From: Acidobacterium sp. S8
Lineage (GTDB): Bacteria; Acidobacteriota; Terriglobia; Terriglobales; Acidobacteriaceae
NCBI RefSeq assembly: GCF_009765985.1
Contig: NZ_LMUM01000028.1
Coordinates: forward strand, 318,402-382,401
Reading direction: 5' to 3'
DNA length: 64,000 bases
Under the pieces are notes generated by a model. That model had not been told where the DNA came from and ran no database searches. It was given only the letters and a program-made list of their open reading frames with translations. The position numbers and the translations under genes were made by a program. Shown here piece after piece: positions 54,399 through 63,590 of the stretch. Position 1 is the first letter of the stretch, and the number at the start of each line of letters is the position of its first letter.

Positions 54399-56168
54399 AT
54401 GCTTGCCGGGCTTCAATACTTGTCATTGCGAGGGAACGTGGACTCCCTTGCCCACTGGGTCATCACCGCCTTCCTTCTGCTCCCTTCCCCAGCAACGACG
54501 CCAGTGAACGGCATCTATCCTGCCACTCGGGATCATCAACCTCCAGCATGGTTTGTCGATGTAGCCGATAGCGCCGGCGTCAGGATGACCGATGTGAACG
54601 GCGGCATTCAATCAAAGCGCTACATCATTGAATCCACCGGCAGCGGCGTAGCTATCCTGGACTATGACAACGACGGCTGGCCCGATATTTTTTTTGTAAA
54701 TGGCACAACGCTTGATGACTCATCACAAGGAATGTCTTCCAAGCCGAGTAGCCACCTCTTCCATAACAATCACGATGGCACGTTTACCGACGTAACGGAA
54801 CACGCCGGCTTACTTGGTACCGCGTGGGGGCAGGGGGTTTGCGTCGGCGACTACGACAACGATGGATACGACGATCTGTATGTAACCGCCTACGGCAAGA
54901 ACAGGCTCTATCACAATGCGGGAGACGGAACTTTCAAGGAAGTCGCGGGAGCTGCCGGAGTGGCCGGTACAGGAAAAGAGTGGGGCACCGGCTGCGCGTT
55001 TGTCGACTATGACCGCGACGGCAAGCTGGACCTGATAGTTGCCAACTATGTCCATCTCAATCTTGCAGAAACACCGGCACCCGGGCAGGCAAGTTATTGC
55101 ACTTGGAAGGGTGCGCCTACTTTCTGTGGGCCACGTGGCTTACCCAGCGCTCCCAACACCCTCTACCACAACCTTGGAAATGGCAAGTTCGAGGATGTGA
55201 GCAAAAGCAGCGGCATTCAGAATACAACCGGACACCACTGCTTCAGCGTTTCCACCATCGATTATGACGACGACGGGTGGCCGGATATTTATATCGCTTG
55301 CGATTCCACGCCAGCCCAGCTGTATCACAATAATCACAATGGCACTTTTACCGATGTGGCGGCCGATGCTGGTGTCGCTTTCGATGAAGAAGGCCGTGAG
55401 CAAGCTGGCATGGGCTCTACGATCGGCGACTACGATGGCGACGGCAGGCTCGACATATTCAAGACAAATTTTTCTGATGACAGTTCTACCCTCTACCACA
55501 ACGATGGGAATGGAAGCTTCTCAGACCTGACATTTCAAAGTGGGGTGGGCATCAATTCACAGGATCTTGGTTGGGGAACGACGTTCATGGACATAGACAA
55601 CGATGGCTGGCCAGATCTGTTAGTCGTGAATGGCCACGTATACCCGGAAGTGGACACCGCGAAGCTCGGATCTACTTATCGAGAGCCGCGCATCGTTTAT
55701 CACAATCTCGGCAACGGGAAATTTGAGGATATCTCCAAGACTTCCGGCCCAGGGATCACGGTAGCGGGACCGAGCCGCGGGCTTGCGATCGGCGACCTGT
55801 GGAATGATGGTCGGCTGGAGGCTGTTGTCAACAATATGAACGACCATCCGATGGTGCTGGTAAACCAGGCAAAGAATGCAAACCATTGGCTGGGAATGCG
55901 CCTGGTTGGCGTGCAGTCGAACCGCGATGGCATTGGCGCCAGGGTAAAACTGCGCGCGGGTGAACGCACCTGGGTCGATGAAGTACGCAGTGGTTCCAGC
56001 TACGATTCAAGCAACGATCTGCGATTGCATTTTGGCCTGGGCCAAAGATCGAAGGTGGAGTGGATCGAAGTTCGCTGGCCCGGTGGGCGAACTGAAATCT
56101 TCGACGTGGGCGACGCCGACCGCTTGGTGACTTTACGTGAAGGGTTCGGACACGTGAAACCGCAATAG
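54399..56168 (+). CDS. CRTAC1-type FG-GAP repeat protein with ASPIC/UnbV domain (second copy)
   Basis: A protein of up to 589 residues, similar in build to the one at 4.5 kb. The ATG at 54399 or a GTG at 54438 (GAGG upstream) could be the start. A hydrophobic leader (WVITAFLLLPSPATTPV) supports export. FG-GAP/VCBS blades bear DYDNDGWPDIFF, DYDNDGYDDLYV, DYDRDGKLDLIV, DYDDDGWPDIYI, DYDGDGRLDIFK and DIDNDGWPDLLV. The C-terminus is an ASPIC/UnbV domain (VDEVRSGSSYDSSNDLRLHF, then EWIEVRWPGG). It is convergent with a TPR gene 13 bases away, whereas the copy at 4.5 kb is co-directional with its TPR partner. Confidence 0.85.
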   Translation: MLAGLQYLSLRGNVDSLAHWVITAFLLLPSPATTPVNGIYPATRDHQPPAWFVDVADSAGVRMTDVNGGIQSKRYIIESTGSGVAILDYDNDGWPDIFFVNGTTLDDSSQGMSSKPSSHLFHNNHDGTFTDVTEHAGLLGTAWGQGVCVGDYDNDGYDDLYVTAYGKNRLYHNAGDGTFKEVAGAAGVAGTGKEWGTGCAFVDYDRDGKLDLIVANYVHLNLAETPAPGQASYCTWKGAPTFCGPRGLPSAPNTLYHNLGNGKFEDVSKSSGIQNTTGHHCFSVSTIDYDDDGWPDIYIACDSTPAQLYHNNHNGTFTDVAADAGVAFDEEGREQAGMGSTIGDYDGDGRLDIFKTNFSDDSSTLYHNDGNGSFSDLTFQSGVGINSQDLGWGTTFMDIDNDGWPDLLVVNGHVYPEVDTAKLGSTYREPRIVYHNLGNGKFEDISKTSGPGITVAGPSRGLAIGDLWNDGRLEAVVNNMNDHPMVLVNQAKNANHWLGMRLVGVQSNRDGIGARVKLRAGERTWVDEVRSGSSYDSSNDLRLHFGLGQRSKVEWIEVRWPGGRTEIFDVGDADRLVTLREGFGHVKPQ

Positions 56169-56181
56169 CTTGAGTTTCTGA

Positions 56182-57336
56182 CTAATGGGTGTCCTTCATG
56201 ATCTTCTGTTCTTCGGCAGCCCGCTTAGATTCCGACTGAGTCGCGCTGTCCATCAGCTTCTGATAAATCTGCATTTCATTGTGGGAGTCATCGGCGCGTC
56301 CCTGTGCCCGGTAAGCATTGGCAAGGTAGAAATGGATGGTGGGCTCGTCGGGGTTTGCCTTTTCAGCCAGGAGCAAATCTGGCAATGCATCCCCTGCTTG
56401 GCCCAGAGCAATCAAAGCCCGGCCGCGATCTACTCGAGCCTGCATCAGGTCGGAGCACTGCTCAATGACTCTATTGAGTTCTTTCAACGCCTGATCAGGC
56501 GGCTCATGCATGCTAAGCAACGAGTTCGCCATCTTCCAACGGGCCTGGCAATTATTTGGATCGTTGGCTAGCTCGGCTTGAAATTCATCGCGCGCCGATT
56601 CCCATTTTCCCAGCGTCCAATATTCATCCGCCAAATGCTCGTGCGTGCCGGGCTGCTGCGGAGCAATCTCGACCGCTTTCTTATAAGCGCCCAACGCCCC
56701 GTCGCTGTTTCCCATGCTCTGCATTACCTCGCCTGCAATCACCAGCGACAGGGCCGAGTTGGGATCGATCTCGTTCACTTTCCGCAGGGCGGACTCAGAG
56801 AGCTGCAAATGTGCTTTGCCCAGGAGGTACCACGCATCCTGATCTTTGGGATCGTGGGCAACCATCGTGCGCAACTGGACCACTGCACCTTCGTAATCCT
56901 TAAGGCTGATCAGATCACGGGCTAACAACCTGCGGGCATAATCGTCCTTGGGATTTCCGCGCACTGCCGCCTCGAGATGCGGACGCGCCTCCTTGTACTG
57001 CCCCATGGAAAACTGTGCCGACCCAAGCAATGCCGAAGTGGCGACGACGCTGGGATCGATCTTCAACCCCTTTTCCAACACGGCGACTGCTTGAGGAAAA
57101 TCATGCTGCTGCAAATACAACATGCCCAAGTTGTTGTAGGCCGCAGCCAGACGAGGAGCGATCTGCACGATTTTTTGATACTTGGTGATAGCGGTAGAAA
57201 GGTCGCCTTGCGATTGCGCCTGGTGCGCTTCCGCAACCAGTTGCTCGACCGCCGGGCTCACGGCGGCCTCCTGCGCCTGCGCAACTGCCAAAGGAAGAAA
57301 CAGAACCAGGAATCGAATCACACGCCAATTTACCAC
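56182..57336 (-). CDS. secreted TPR repeat protein, last gene of the GH36 operon
   Basis: A 384-residue protein with a GTG start at 57336, five bases after the preceding gene's stop. Signal peptide VNWRVIRFLVLFLPLAVAQA, cleaved near AQA-QE. It carries eight or nine TPR units (LAAAYNNLGMLYLQQHDFPQ, DYARRLLARDLISLKDYEGA, DAWYLLGKAHLQLSESALRK, TIHFYLANAYRAQGRADDSH). It is probably a periplasmic scaffold translated with the glycosidases upstream. It converges with the CRTAC1 gene. Confidence 0.8.
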   Translation of the reverse strand: MVNWRVIRFLVLFLPLAVAQAQEAAVSPAVEQLVAEAHQAQSQGDLSTAITKYQKIVQIAPRLAAAYNNLGMLYLQQHDFPQAVAVLEKGLKIDPSVVATSALLGSAQFSMGQYKEARPHLEAAVRGNPKDDYARRLLARDLISLKDYEGAVVQLRTMVAHDPKDQDAWYLLGKAHLQLSESALRKVNEIDPNSALSLVIAGEVMQSMGNSDGALGAYKKAVEIAPQQPGTHEHLADEYWTLGKWESARDEFQAELANDPNNCQARWKMANSLLSMHEPPDQALKELNRVIEQCSDLMQARVDRGRALIALGQAGDALPDLLLAEKANPDEPTIHFYLANAYRAQGRADDSHNEMQIYQKLMDSATQSESKRAAEEQKIMKDTH

Positions 57337-57341
57337 GCCGA

Positions 57342-58739
57342 TTACTTCTTGCGATCAATCAAGCCTGATTCGCACAGACAGCCATAAGGAAGATCGATCG
57401 TTGCGACATAAAGTGGATTTGCATTTCTGCCGGTGTCCGGGTTGAACCACTCCCACGACTCGGCTAGCCCATCCGCCCGATGGTGGTTTCGCAGGAATCC
57501 GATATAGTCACGCGCCATCGCCGCGGCGGCGGCGCGATCATGCTTGTACATTGCCACCAGATACCACCCCACCGGCGTTCCCCAATATCCGCCGTTCTGA
57601 TAAACGCCCGGAGCAGAAACTGTTTTTTGCCAACCGTTGGGGTTGGCGGTGTCGTTTGATAGCACGCTCCTTACGCATCCTTCGCGCACTGCCGTCTTCT
57701 CTCGGTAGCCGCGGACAAGAGCGCGGCCAATCTTCGTGGCCGTCGCGGGATCCACGGCACCACTGTACACCGCATAGGCGCTGCCCCAAACATCGGGTTG
57801 GTGCCCAACCTCGGTTGCCGAATCAAGCCATGCTTCTTTTCCATCGGATGAAGGATGCAAAAAAGTCGCGGGAATGGCGGCTTTAATCTTACGGGCGTCA
57901 CTACGGAGCGCTGCCGTTTTCTCAGCAAGGCCGGCGGCGCTCAACAGCTCCGCAAGCCGCAACGCAGCGATATATTTCAACACCGAAGCGAACAGCAGCT
58001 TTCCGCTCTTCGACACACTGTCACAAAAACCGAAGTCCTTCGCGTTCTCAGTATCCACATCACCTGCTATGCACAGCGCCGTCGCGGGATCGCTTGGCGC
58101 CACGTGATAGACACGTTGGCAAAGCTCCGCGAGCTGCATCTCACCAAACGCGGTTTTAATTTGAGAACGAAAGAAAGCCGTGTTGCCAGATTTTTTCCAT
58201 TGATAGTAGGCGGCAAAGATGTAATAGAAGTGATCATCCAACGGCGGATACTTTCCCCACGGATTTCCGCCCTGCTTGGAGCCTGTCTCGTAGTTACCGG
58301 GATAGAACGTGGGTTTGCCATCCAGATTGATGTGATCGGGAACGGCGTACGCCGGCACCACTACGCCAAGCCGCACATTCCAGTCCTGGTCTCGCAACAC
58401 CGATGACATCAGGCGAATCCACCCTTCGAGCTCGGCCAGTTCAATAAAATCACTCTCCAGCATCATCACGGCATCACGAACCCAAAAGGCTGGGTAGCCC
58501 ATGTTCCCGCCCGGCACGTGAACTTCATAGGGAGTAAGGTTGCGATACTTTCCTTTCTCTTGCCCCGGCATCAGACGGGCCGAGTCTAGAATGGCGCGTG
58601 CCTGATCGCCCAGAAACACCTGGTCCGTACGCGAAAGAAGCGGCTCCTCTGCATTTGCCGGCCAAGCGGTCATGACTGCCCGACCGAGACCCGCCATGGC
58701 CATGGCCGAAAGAAACTTTCTCCTGCTGATACTGGTCAT
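57342..58739 (-). CDS. Tat-exported six-hairpin glycosidase-like protein
   Basis: A 465-residue protein with a Tat leader (SRRKFLSAMAMAGLGRAVMT). Helical-hairpin sequence follows with GYPAFWVRDAVMMLESDFIE, YPPLDDHFYYIFAAYYQWKK, AWLDSATEVGHQPDVWGSAY and YQNGGYWGTPVGWYLVAMYK. The W-x-R-D motif and QPDVWG are seen in (alpha/alpha)6 glycosidases; I cannot settle on one family. The start codon overlaps the stop of the GH36-type gene by ATGA, so the two enzymes are translationally coupled. It is distantly comparable in type, but not obviously in sequence, to the protein at 47.5 kb. Confidence 0.65.
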   Translation of the reverse strand: MTSISRRKFLSAMAMAGLGRAVMTAWPANAEEPLLSRTDQVFLGDQARAILDSARLMPGQEKGKYRNLTPYEVHVPGGNMGYPAFWVRDAVMMLESDFIELAELEGWIRLMSSVLRDQDWNVRLGVVVPAYAVPDHINLDGKPTFYPGNYETGSKQGGNPWGKYPPLDDHFYYIFAAYYQWKKSGNTAFFRSQIKTAFGEMQLAELCQRVYHVAPSDPATALCIAGDVDTENAKDFGFCDSVSKSGKLLFASVLKYIAALRLAELLSAAGLAEKTAALRSDARKIKAAIPATFLHPSSDGKEAWLDSATEVGHQPDVWGSAYAVYSGAVDPATATKIGRALVRGYREKTAVREGCVRSVLSNDTANPNGWQKTVSAPGVYQNGGYWGTPVGWYLVAMYKHDRAAAAAMARDYIGFLRNHHRADGLAESWEWFNPDTGRNANPLYVATIDLPYGCLCESGLIDRKK

Positions 58740-61234
58740 TTTTTAGCGCTCTTTCTATACATGAGAAGTGCAGATGCGGGTTGATCCTGAAGCGTGACGG
58801 CGAGGCCTTCTTGCATCAGTACCTTACCGGTGAACTCTGTCGACGCCGGCGAATCCAGATTCTTCACGCTGTAGTGTGCCGCAGGATCCAGGCCTTGCAG
58901 CTTAAACTGCGCTGTCGTAAAGGGACTATTCTCGCGGCGAAACACCTCAATTACGCCGCTCCCATCCTCCGGCCGGTTCCATTGCCACGCCATCCATGTA
59001 CTACTTTCCAAACTATACGGAGTGAGCGGGATAAAGTTGGCATAAAAGTAGTCCACAATGTCGCGCCACTGCTTAAGCAGGTGAACCGCAATCGGATGCT
59101 GACCTTCGATTTGCTGGTGATCTAAGCCAAAACCAAGCGCGGGGGTCATTTGGCTGCGGAAGATATATGGGTCGAGCGAATTGATCGCCGTGCCGTAGAA
59201 AGGGATCCATAGCGAAAGGCCATAGGTCTCCGCTTGCTGGGATATTGGTTTGTATGGGTAGTCGCTGCGCCACAGCGGCACGGCGCGGCGGAGAGTTTCG
59301 AGATCATTGCGTCTACCTCCCGACGCACAGGTGTCAATCAAGAGGTTCGGAAATCGACGCCGCAACTCGTCGAAGTATGCCAGGTAGCCTTCGACATGTT
59401 TGATCTCAGTAATGCCCTGACGATCGGGAGCATCGTGGGCACGCCATATCTGCAGCGGCGGAAAATTGAAATCCTGGCGATAAACGTCTATGCCAGTATC
59501 GGCAATCATGCTGCTCACATGGTCAGCTAACCAATGCCAGGCTTCAGGATTTCCCAGGTCAAGCAGCTTGTCTTTTCCATCCGGGCCCAAAAGCCACTCG
59601 GGATGGTGCTGGTCGAGCCATGAGCCCTGGGTCACTCGCTCCGGCTCGAACCAGAGAATCACTTTTAAGTTCTTCGCATGAGCATAGTCCGCGACCGCTT
59701 TGAGCCCGTTAGGAAACCTCTTTAGATCCGGATCCCATGTTCCTGTCTTCCACCATCCCGCCGTAAAGGGATACCATCCGGCATCCATCCACCAGTAGTT
59801 GATAGGGATGCCGTCCTGCAGGGTCTGATCGATATATTTCTTTTGATTCTCTTCGGTCGCAAACTGCATCTCGATGGTGTAGCGGCTGCTTCCTCCGGAA
59901 ACAAAAGGCGCAGGAAGCTTTCCCCGGGAGCGGGGCAGATTATGCGCGAGCATCCATTGCCGCCAAACATTTTGGCCACAGATCCAATCGCCGTCCCAAA
60001 ACTGGACCACGGCGAGTGGTGTGCGGACTTCTTCCCCTGGCGCCAGCCAGAAGTGTGTTAATTCCTGCCCTCCTCTTACGTGTACCTGCGCTGACTGATC
60101 GCGTGAGAGATCGAGCGACCATTGTCCGGGCCAGCCAAGAGCAAAGATCACTCCCCTTCCGGGGGCGGCCAGGTTGAAGTAAGGCATCTCGCCATCGGTC
60201 CCACGGCCGCCTACCGATGCAAAATGCTCCTGTGCCCCCGCGGGCAGTGCTATTTCCAGTGGCTCATAGTCGTTCGCCGAGTCGCTGCTTCCCCGGGGAT
60301 GATGAAGCACCATCGTGCCCTGCGCGTCACCTTCGAAATCGGCGTCAAGGGCCTTGATATCTTGCAAAATCGGCGTTTGCTTCGATCCTTCATTTTTGAA
60401 GTAGACCGTCCATTCGACGATGGGAAAATCGTGATATGCAACGGCCACGCAGCGCACAACCAGGTGAGTCGCCGGATCCTGGTAGACCGATGTGTACTCT
60501 GTTCTCTGATCGTCCATCTGGCGGGTTTTACGATCGACGGGCCATTTCTTTAACAGGTCGGCAGATAACTGGTCCCCAAACTGAAAGGAGAAAGGCGGGT
60601 TGAGCGAATACTCCTGCGCTAGAGAGCTGGTGGGAAGAGATGACAGTAGCAGCTTGCTACCGTCGGCGAGCGTTATAGTGGCATCTCCCCAGTCCGCCTG
60701 ATCCCACTCGGCCTGATAGGTGGATGGGCGCTCGCCGACCGCTTTCAGCCGAAGAGTGATCTCGCGCGCGCCTCCAAGTTCAACCCGAAACGGAATACCC
60801 TTGATGCCTTCATGCAATACGGGTGACTCGAAGAGTTGCCGTCCTCCCGCTTCAACCGAAGCCACCACGTTACCTCGCCCGGTGTTGGCGTAATAACCGA
60901 GATCATTGCTGTCGACACCCACTGTCCCCTGGAAGCTGCTTGCGCTCGCAGACAAGCGGACAATAATCTCACCAGGTGAGCGCATTGCGATCCCGTTGTC
61001 GAATTTTTGGTCGACGATCAGTAGCGGGTGCCCCTCAATACGATCGCGCACCAGCGCATTCGGCTTGAGCCGGGCCTCTAAAAATGACTTTGCAGAAGGG
61101 GTCGGCTCGTTAACCCCGAGAAACCTGGCTGCTACCCACCGTTGTGCCGCAGTCGTGCTGTCACTCGTTGTCGCTGCGTGACAGATCCCGGTCAACAAAT
61201 AGGGCAATACGAGAAGCATGCGAATCGACTTCAT
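58736..61234 (-). CDS. NPCBM-containing GH36-like alpha-galactosidase
   Basis: An 832-residue secreted enzyme. The start at 61234 gives a clean signal peptide (MKSIRMLLVLPYLLTGICHA); the longer frame to 61303 does not. An NPCBM domain lies at about 60-170 (GIAMRSPGEIIVRLSASASS, VGVDSNDLGYYANTG), then the GH36 N-terminal sandwich and a barrel. The barrel carries NYWWMDAGWYP (Asp484), VILWFEPERVTQGSWL, DVYRQDFNF (Asp588, nucleophile), IDTCASGGRRND and LWRSDYPYKP (Asp658, acid/base). These are the canonical clan GH-D motifs, so alpha-galactosidase activity is likely. It heads a three-gene operon with the six-hairpin enzyme and a TPR protein. Confidence 0.85.
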   Translation of the reverse strand: MKSIRMLLVLPYLLTGICHAATTSDSTTAAQRWVAARFLGVNEPTPSAKSFLEARLKPNALVRDRIEGHPLLIVDQKFDNGIAMRSPGEIIVRLSASASSFQGTVGVDSNDLGYYANTGRGNVVASVEAGGRQLFESPVLHEGIKGIPFRVELGGAREITLRLKAVGERPSTYQAEWDQADWGDATITLADGSKLLLSSLPTSSLAQEYSLNPPFSFQFGDQLSADLLKKWPVDRKTRQMDDQRTEYTSVYQDPATHLVVRCVAVAYHDFPIVEWTVYFKNEGSKQTPILQDIKALDADFEGDAQGTMVLHHPRGSSDSANDYEPLEIALPAGAQEHFASVGGRGTDGEMPYFNLAAPGRGVIFALGWPGQWSLDLSRDQSAQVHVRGGQELTHFWLAPGEEVRTPLAVVQFWDGDWICGQNVWRQWMLAHNLPRSRGKLPAPFVSGGSSRYTIEMQFATEENQKKYIDQTLQDGIPINYWWMDAGWYPFTAGWWKTGTWDPDLKRFPNGLKAVADYAHAKNLKVILWFEPERVTQGSWLDQHHPEWLLGPDGKDKLLDLGNPEAWHWLADHVSSMIADTGIDVYRQDFNFPPLQIWRAHDAPDRQGITEIKHVEGYLAYFDELRRRFPNLLIDTCASGGRRNDLETLRRAVPLWRSDYPYKPISQQAETYGLSLWIPFYGTAINSLDPYIFRSQMTPALGFGLDHQQIEGQHPIAVHLLKQWRDIVDYFYANFIPLTPYSLESSTWMAWQWNRPEDGSGVIEVFRRENSPFTTAQFKLQGLDPAAHYSVKNLDSPASTEFTGKVLMQEGLAVTLQDQPASALLMYRKSAKK

Positions 61235-61944
61235 CTCGGGCCACCAAAGGACAGTAACGGTGGAGTATCGCAAATATGACCGCTTCGCGGCCACAGCGTT
61301 CAATTGGCTGAACTCCGCTTGGCCGGCGTCGGCTATTGATCTTCAAAGTCGTAATCAAAACCACGCCAGCGCGCCCATGGTCTCGAGGAGAAATTTGGTG
61401 GGTATGGGAAACTTTGTACTGAAAACTTAATTCCACTGGCTGCCGTTACATCGACGAGCTTCTAGCGAGTCGTAGCTTGCTTTGGATGGCGGTGCGAGGA
61501 TAGAGCCTCAAACCTACGACAACGAGAATATGAACCACGCATCTGGATGCAGAGTAGACTCAACAGACATGTCACAGCCTACAGGATTTTGAATTGCAGA
61601 AAAACATTTCTACTTAAGTTGACTCTGGGAAGAATGGCCGGTTAATGACGAACAGCGTTCAACCTTTTGGTAACAGCGGGAATTAACCTAATCTTCTATT
61701 TCATTAGGTTTGGGTTATTTGTGGACCTCTAAACGGATTCTTCTCAGGTTCTTCCGGTAGCACTTCGTACCATTGCGGCCGAATCACCGTCTAGCGAGAT
61801 CTGTTCAGTCGCTCGACCGCTATTACTCGGGAATGAGATTATTCTTGACGACGGGAAACTCGCGCCAGAATGACGTACAGCGTCTTCGATGTTTTTTGCG
61901 TACCCTCAAAAAGGTAACCATATGTATAGGGAGATTGCACAGCC
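61235..61944. other. intergenic region between divergent GH36 and Gfo/Idh/MocA genes
   Basis: About 710 bases. It has one clear element, the inverted repeat AACCTAAT (61685-61692) / ATTAGGTT (61703-61710) with a 10-base spacer, a possible operator. Otherwise there is no gene and no copy of the 20-bp motif. Confidence 0.4.
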
Positions 61945-63333
61945 ATGAAATTGTCCATGCAAGCCTCGGCGTCGCGCCGTGAATTCATTAAAAACACGGG
62001 CAAATTAGCCGCGGTTTCGGCTTTGGCCAACGTGACCATTCCCGCTGTCCACGCTGCCGGCAGCGACCTGATCCAAGTCGCCTTGATCGGCTGCGGTGGG
62101 CGCGGCGGCGGCGCAGCAGCCAACGCACTTTCCGTCAAGCGCGGCCCTGTCAAGCTGGTGGCCATGGCCGACATCTTCCCGGATCGCCTGCAGAAGGACC
62201 TGACCAAGTTGCAGACGCAATTTGCCAGCCAGGTGGACGTGCCGCAGGAACGGCAGTTCATCGGCTTCGACGCTTATCAGAAAGCGATGGATTGTTTGAA
62301 ACCGGGCGACATCGCCATTTTCGCTACGCCGCCGGCGTTTCGCTGGGTGCATTTTACTTACGCGATCCAGAAGGGTGTGAATGTTTTTATGGAGAAGCCT
62401 CTTACGGCTGACGGGCCCACCAGCAAACGGATGCTCAACCTGGGCCACGAGGCCCAGGCCAAGAACCTAAAGGTCGGCGTGGGGTTGATGTCGCGTCACA
62501 ATCGCGCGATGCAGGAACTGGCCAAGCGCGTCCACGATGGCAAGATTGGCGAGATCATTCTGCAACGGGGCTACCGGATGCACGGGCTGGGCGGATATTT
62601 CAACTCGCTTCCGAAACCGGCCGGTATCACCGACCTCCTTTACCAGGTGCAGCGCTTCCACAGTTTCATCTGGGCTAGCGGCGGCTGCTTCAACGACTTC
62701 TATATCCACTTGATCGATCAGTTAGGGTGGATGAAGAACGAGTGGCCCGTGAAGGCGCAGGCGCTAGGCGGCCGAGAGTACCGCTCCAGTCCTGAAGGAA
62801 TCATGTATGTGGATCAGAATTTCGACACATACTCAGTGGAATACACGTATTCCGATGGCACCAAGTTCTTTTTCGACGGGCGCACCATCCCCGGATGCGA
62901 ACAGATCTATTCCAGTTATCTGCATGGCACCAAAGGGTCGGGAATAGCCTCGAAGGCAGGCGATTGCGGACAGCCGTCAAGCCTATATGCAAGCCAGGAC
63001 CTGACCAACAAGATGTTTTGGGAATCCAAGGTGAAACCGGAAGAGCACGACCCTTATCAAAACGAATGGAATGATTTGGTGGACGCCATTCGAGACGATA
63101 AGCCCTACAATGAGGTGCAGCGCGGGGTGGAAGCCAGCCTGGTTTCGAGCATGGGCCGCATGGCCGCCCACACCGGCCGGGAAGTGACATTTGACCAGAT
63201 GCTCAACTGCGACTTCGAAATGTCGCCGAACACAGACAAGTTCACCATGGATTCCCCGGCGCCACTGGTTGCTGATGCCGACGGCCGATATCCTGTGCCG
63301 CAACCGGGGATCGTGACTTCACGCGAATATTGA
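61945..63333 (+). CDS. Tat-exported Gfo/Idh/MocA-family oxidoreductase
   Basis: A 462-residue protein with a Tat leader (ASRREFIKNTGKLAAVSALA). The Rossmann part holds VALIGCGGRGGG and VAMADIFPDRLQKD. NVFMEKPLTADG carries the family lysine (Lys151 in EKP). The C-terminal alpha/beta domain has SGGCFNDFYIHLIDQLGWMK. Members oxidise or epimerise sugars with tightly bound NAD(H); exported forms include the GH109-type NAD-dependent glycosidases. The ATG at 61945 has GGGAG about 12 bases upstream, and the ATG four codons later is also possible. Its codon use looks more GC-rich than that of its neighbours, which may indicate transfer. It lies between two GH36-type genes. Confidence 0.85.
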   Translation: MKLSMQASASRREFIKNTGKLAAVSALANVTIPAVHAAGSDLIQVALIGCGGRGGGAAANALSVKRGPVKLVAMADIFPDRLQKDLTKLQTQFASQVDVPQERQFIGFDAYQKAMDCLKPGDIAIFATPPAFRWVHFTYAIQKGVNVFMEKPLTADGPTSKRMLNLGHEAQAKNLKVGVGLMSRHNRAMQELAKRVHDGKIGEIILQRGYRMHGLGGYFNSLPKPAGITDLLYQVQRFHSFIWASGGCFNDFYIHLIDQLGWMKNEWPVKAQALGGREYRSSPEGIMYVDQNFDTYSVEYTYSDGTKFFFDGRTIPGCEQIYSSYLHGTKGSGIASKAGDCGQPSSLYASQDLTNKMFWESKVKPEEHDPYQNEWNDLVDAIRDDKPYNEVQRGVEASLVSSMGRMAAHTGREVTFDQMLNCDFEMSPNTDKFTMDSPAPLVADADGRYPVPQPGIVTSREY

Positions 63334-63590
63334 GCTTAGACGTGTCGCTGCGGTGTCTCGCTACCGACAGCGACGCTTGGCAAACCCAGCTGGTGATTCC
63401 GGTTTCTGGCTTGACGCGTCGTGGTTCGCCTGTGGGTTTACTTTGCCCGAAATGGCGGGATGGACTGGAGCGACGCAACCCGGGAGGCGTCGGTAACGAC
63501 CGCGAGTGTCCGAATTTCGGAAGGGCCGTCATTCCTTTTGGTAGTGGCTGTGATTGCCATTGGCACCACCAATTACTACAGCTTTAACCA

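Noticed and set aside
57855..58406. 183-codon plus-strand frame opposite the six-hairpin gene
   Set aside because: Antisense to a well-supported gene and without family similarity.
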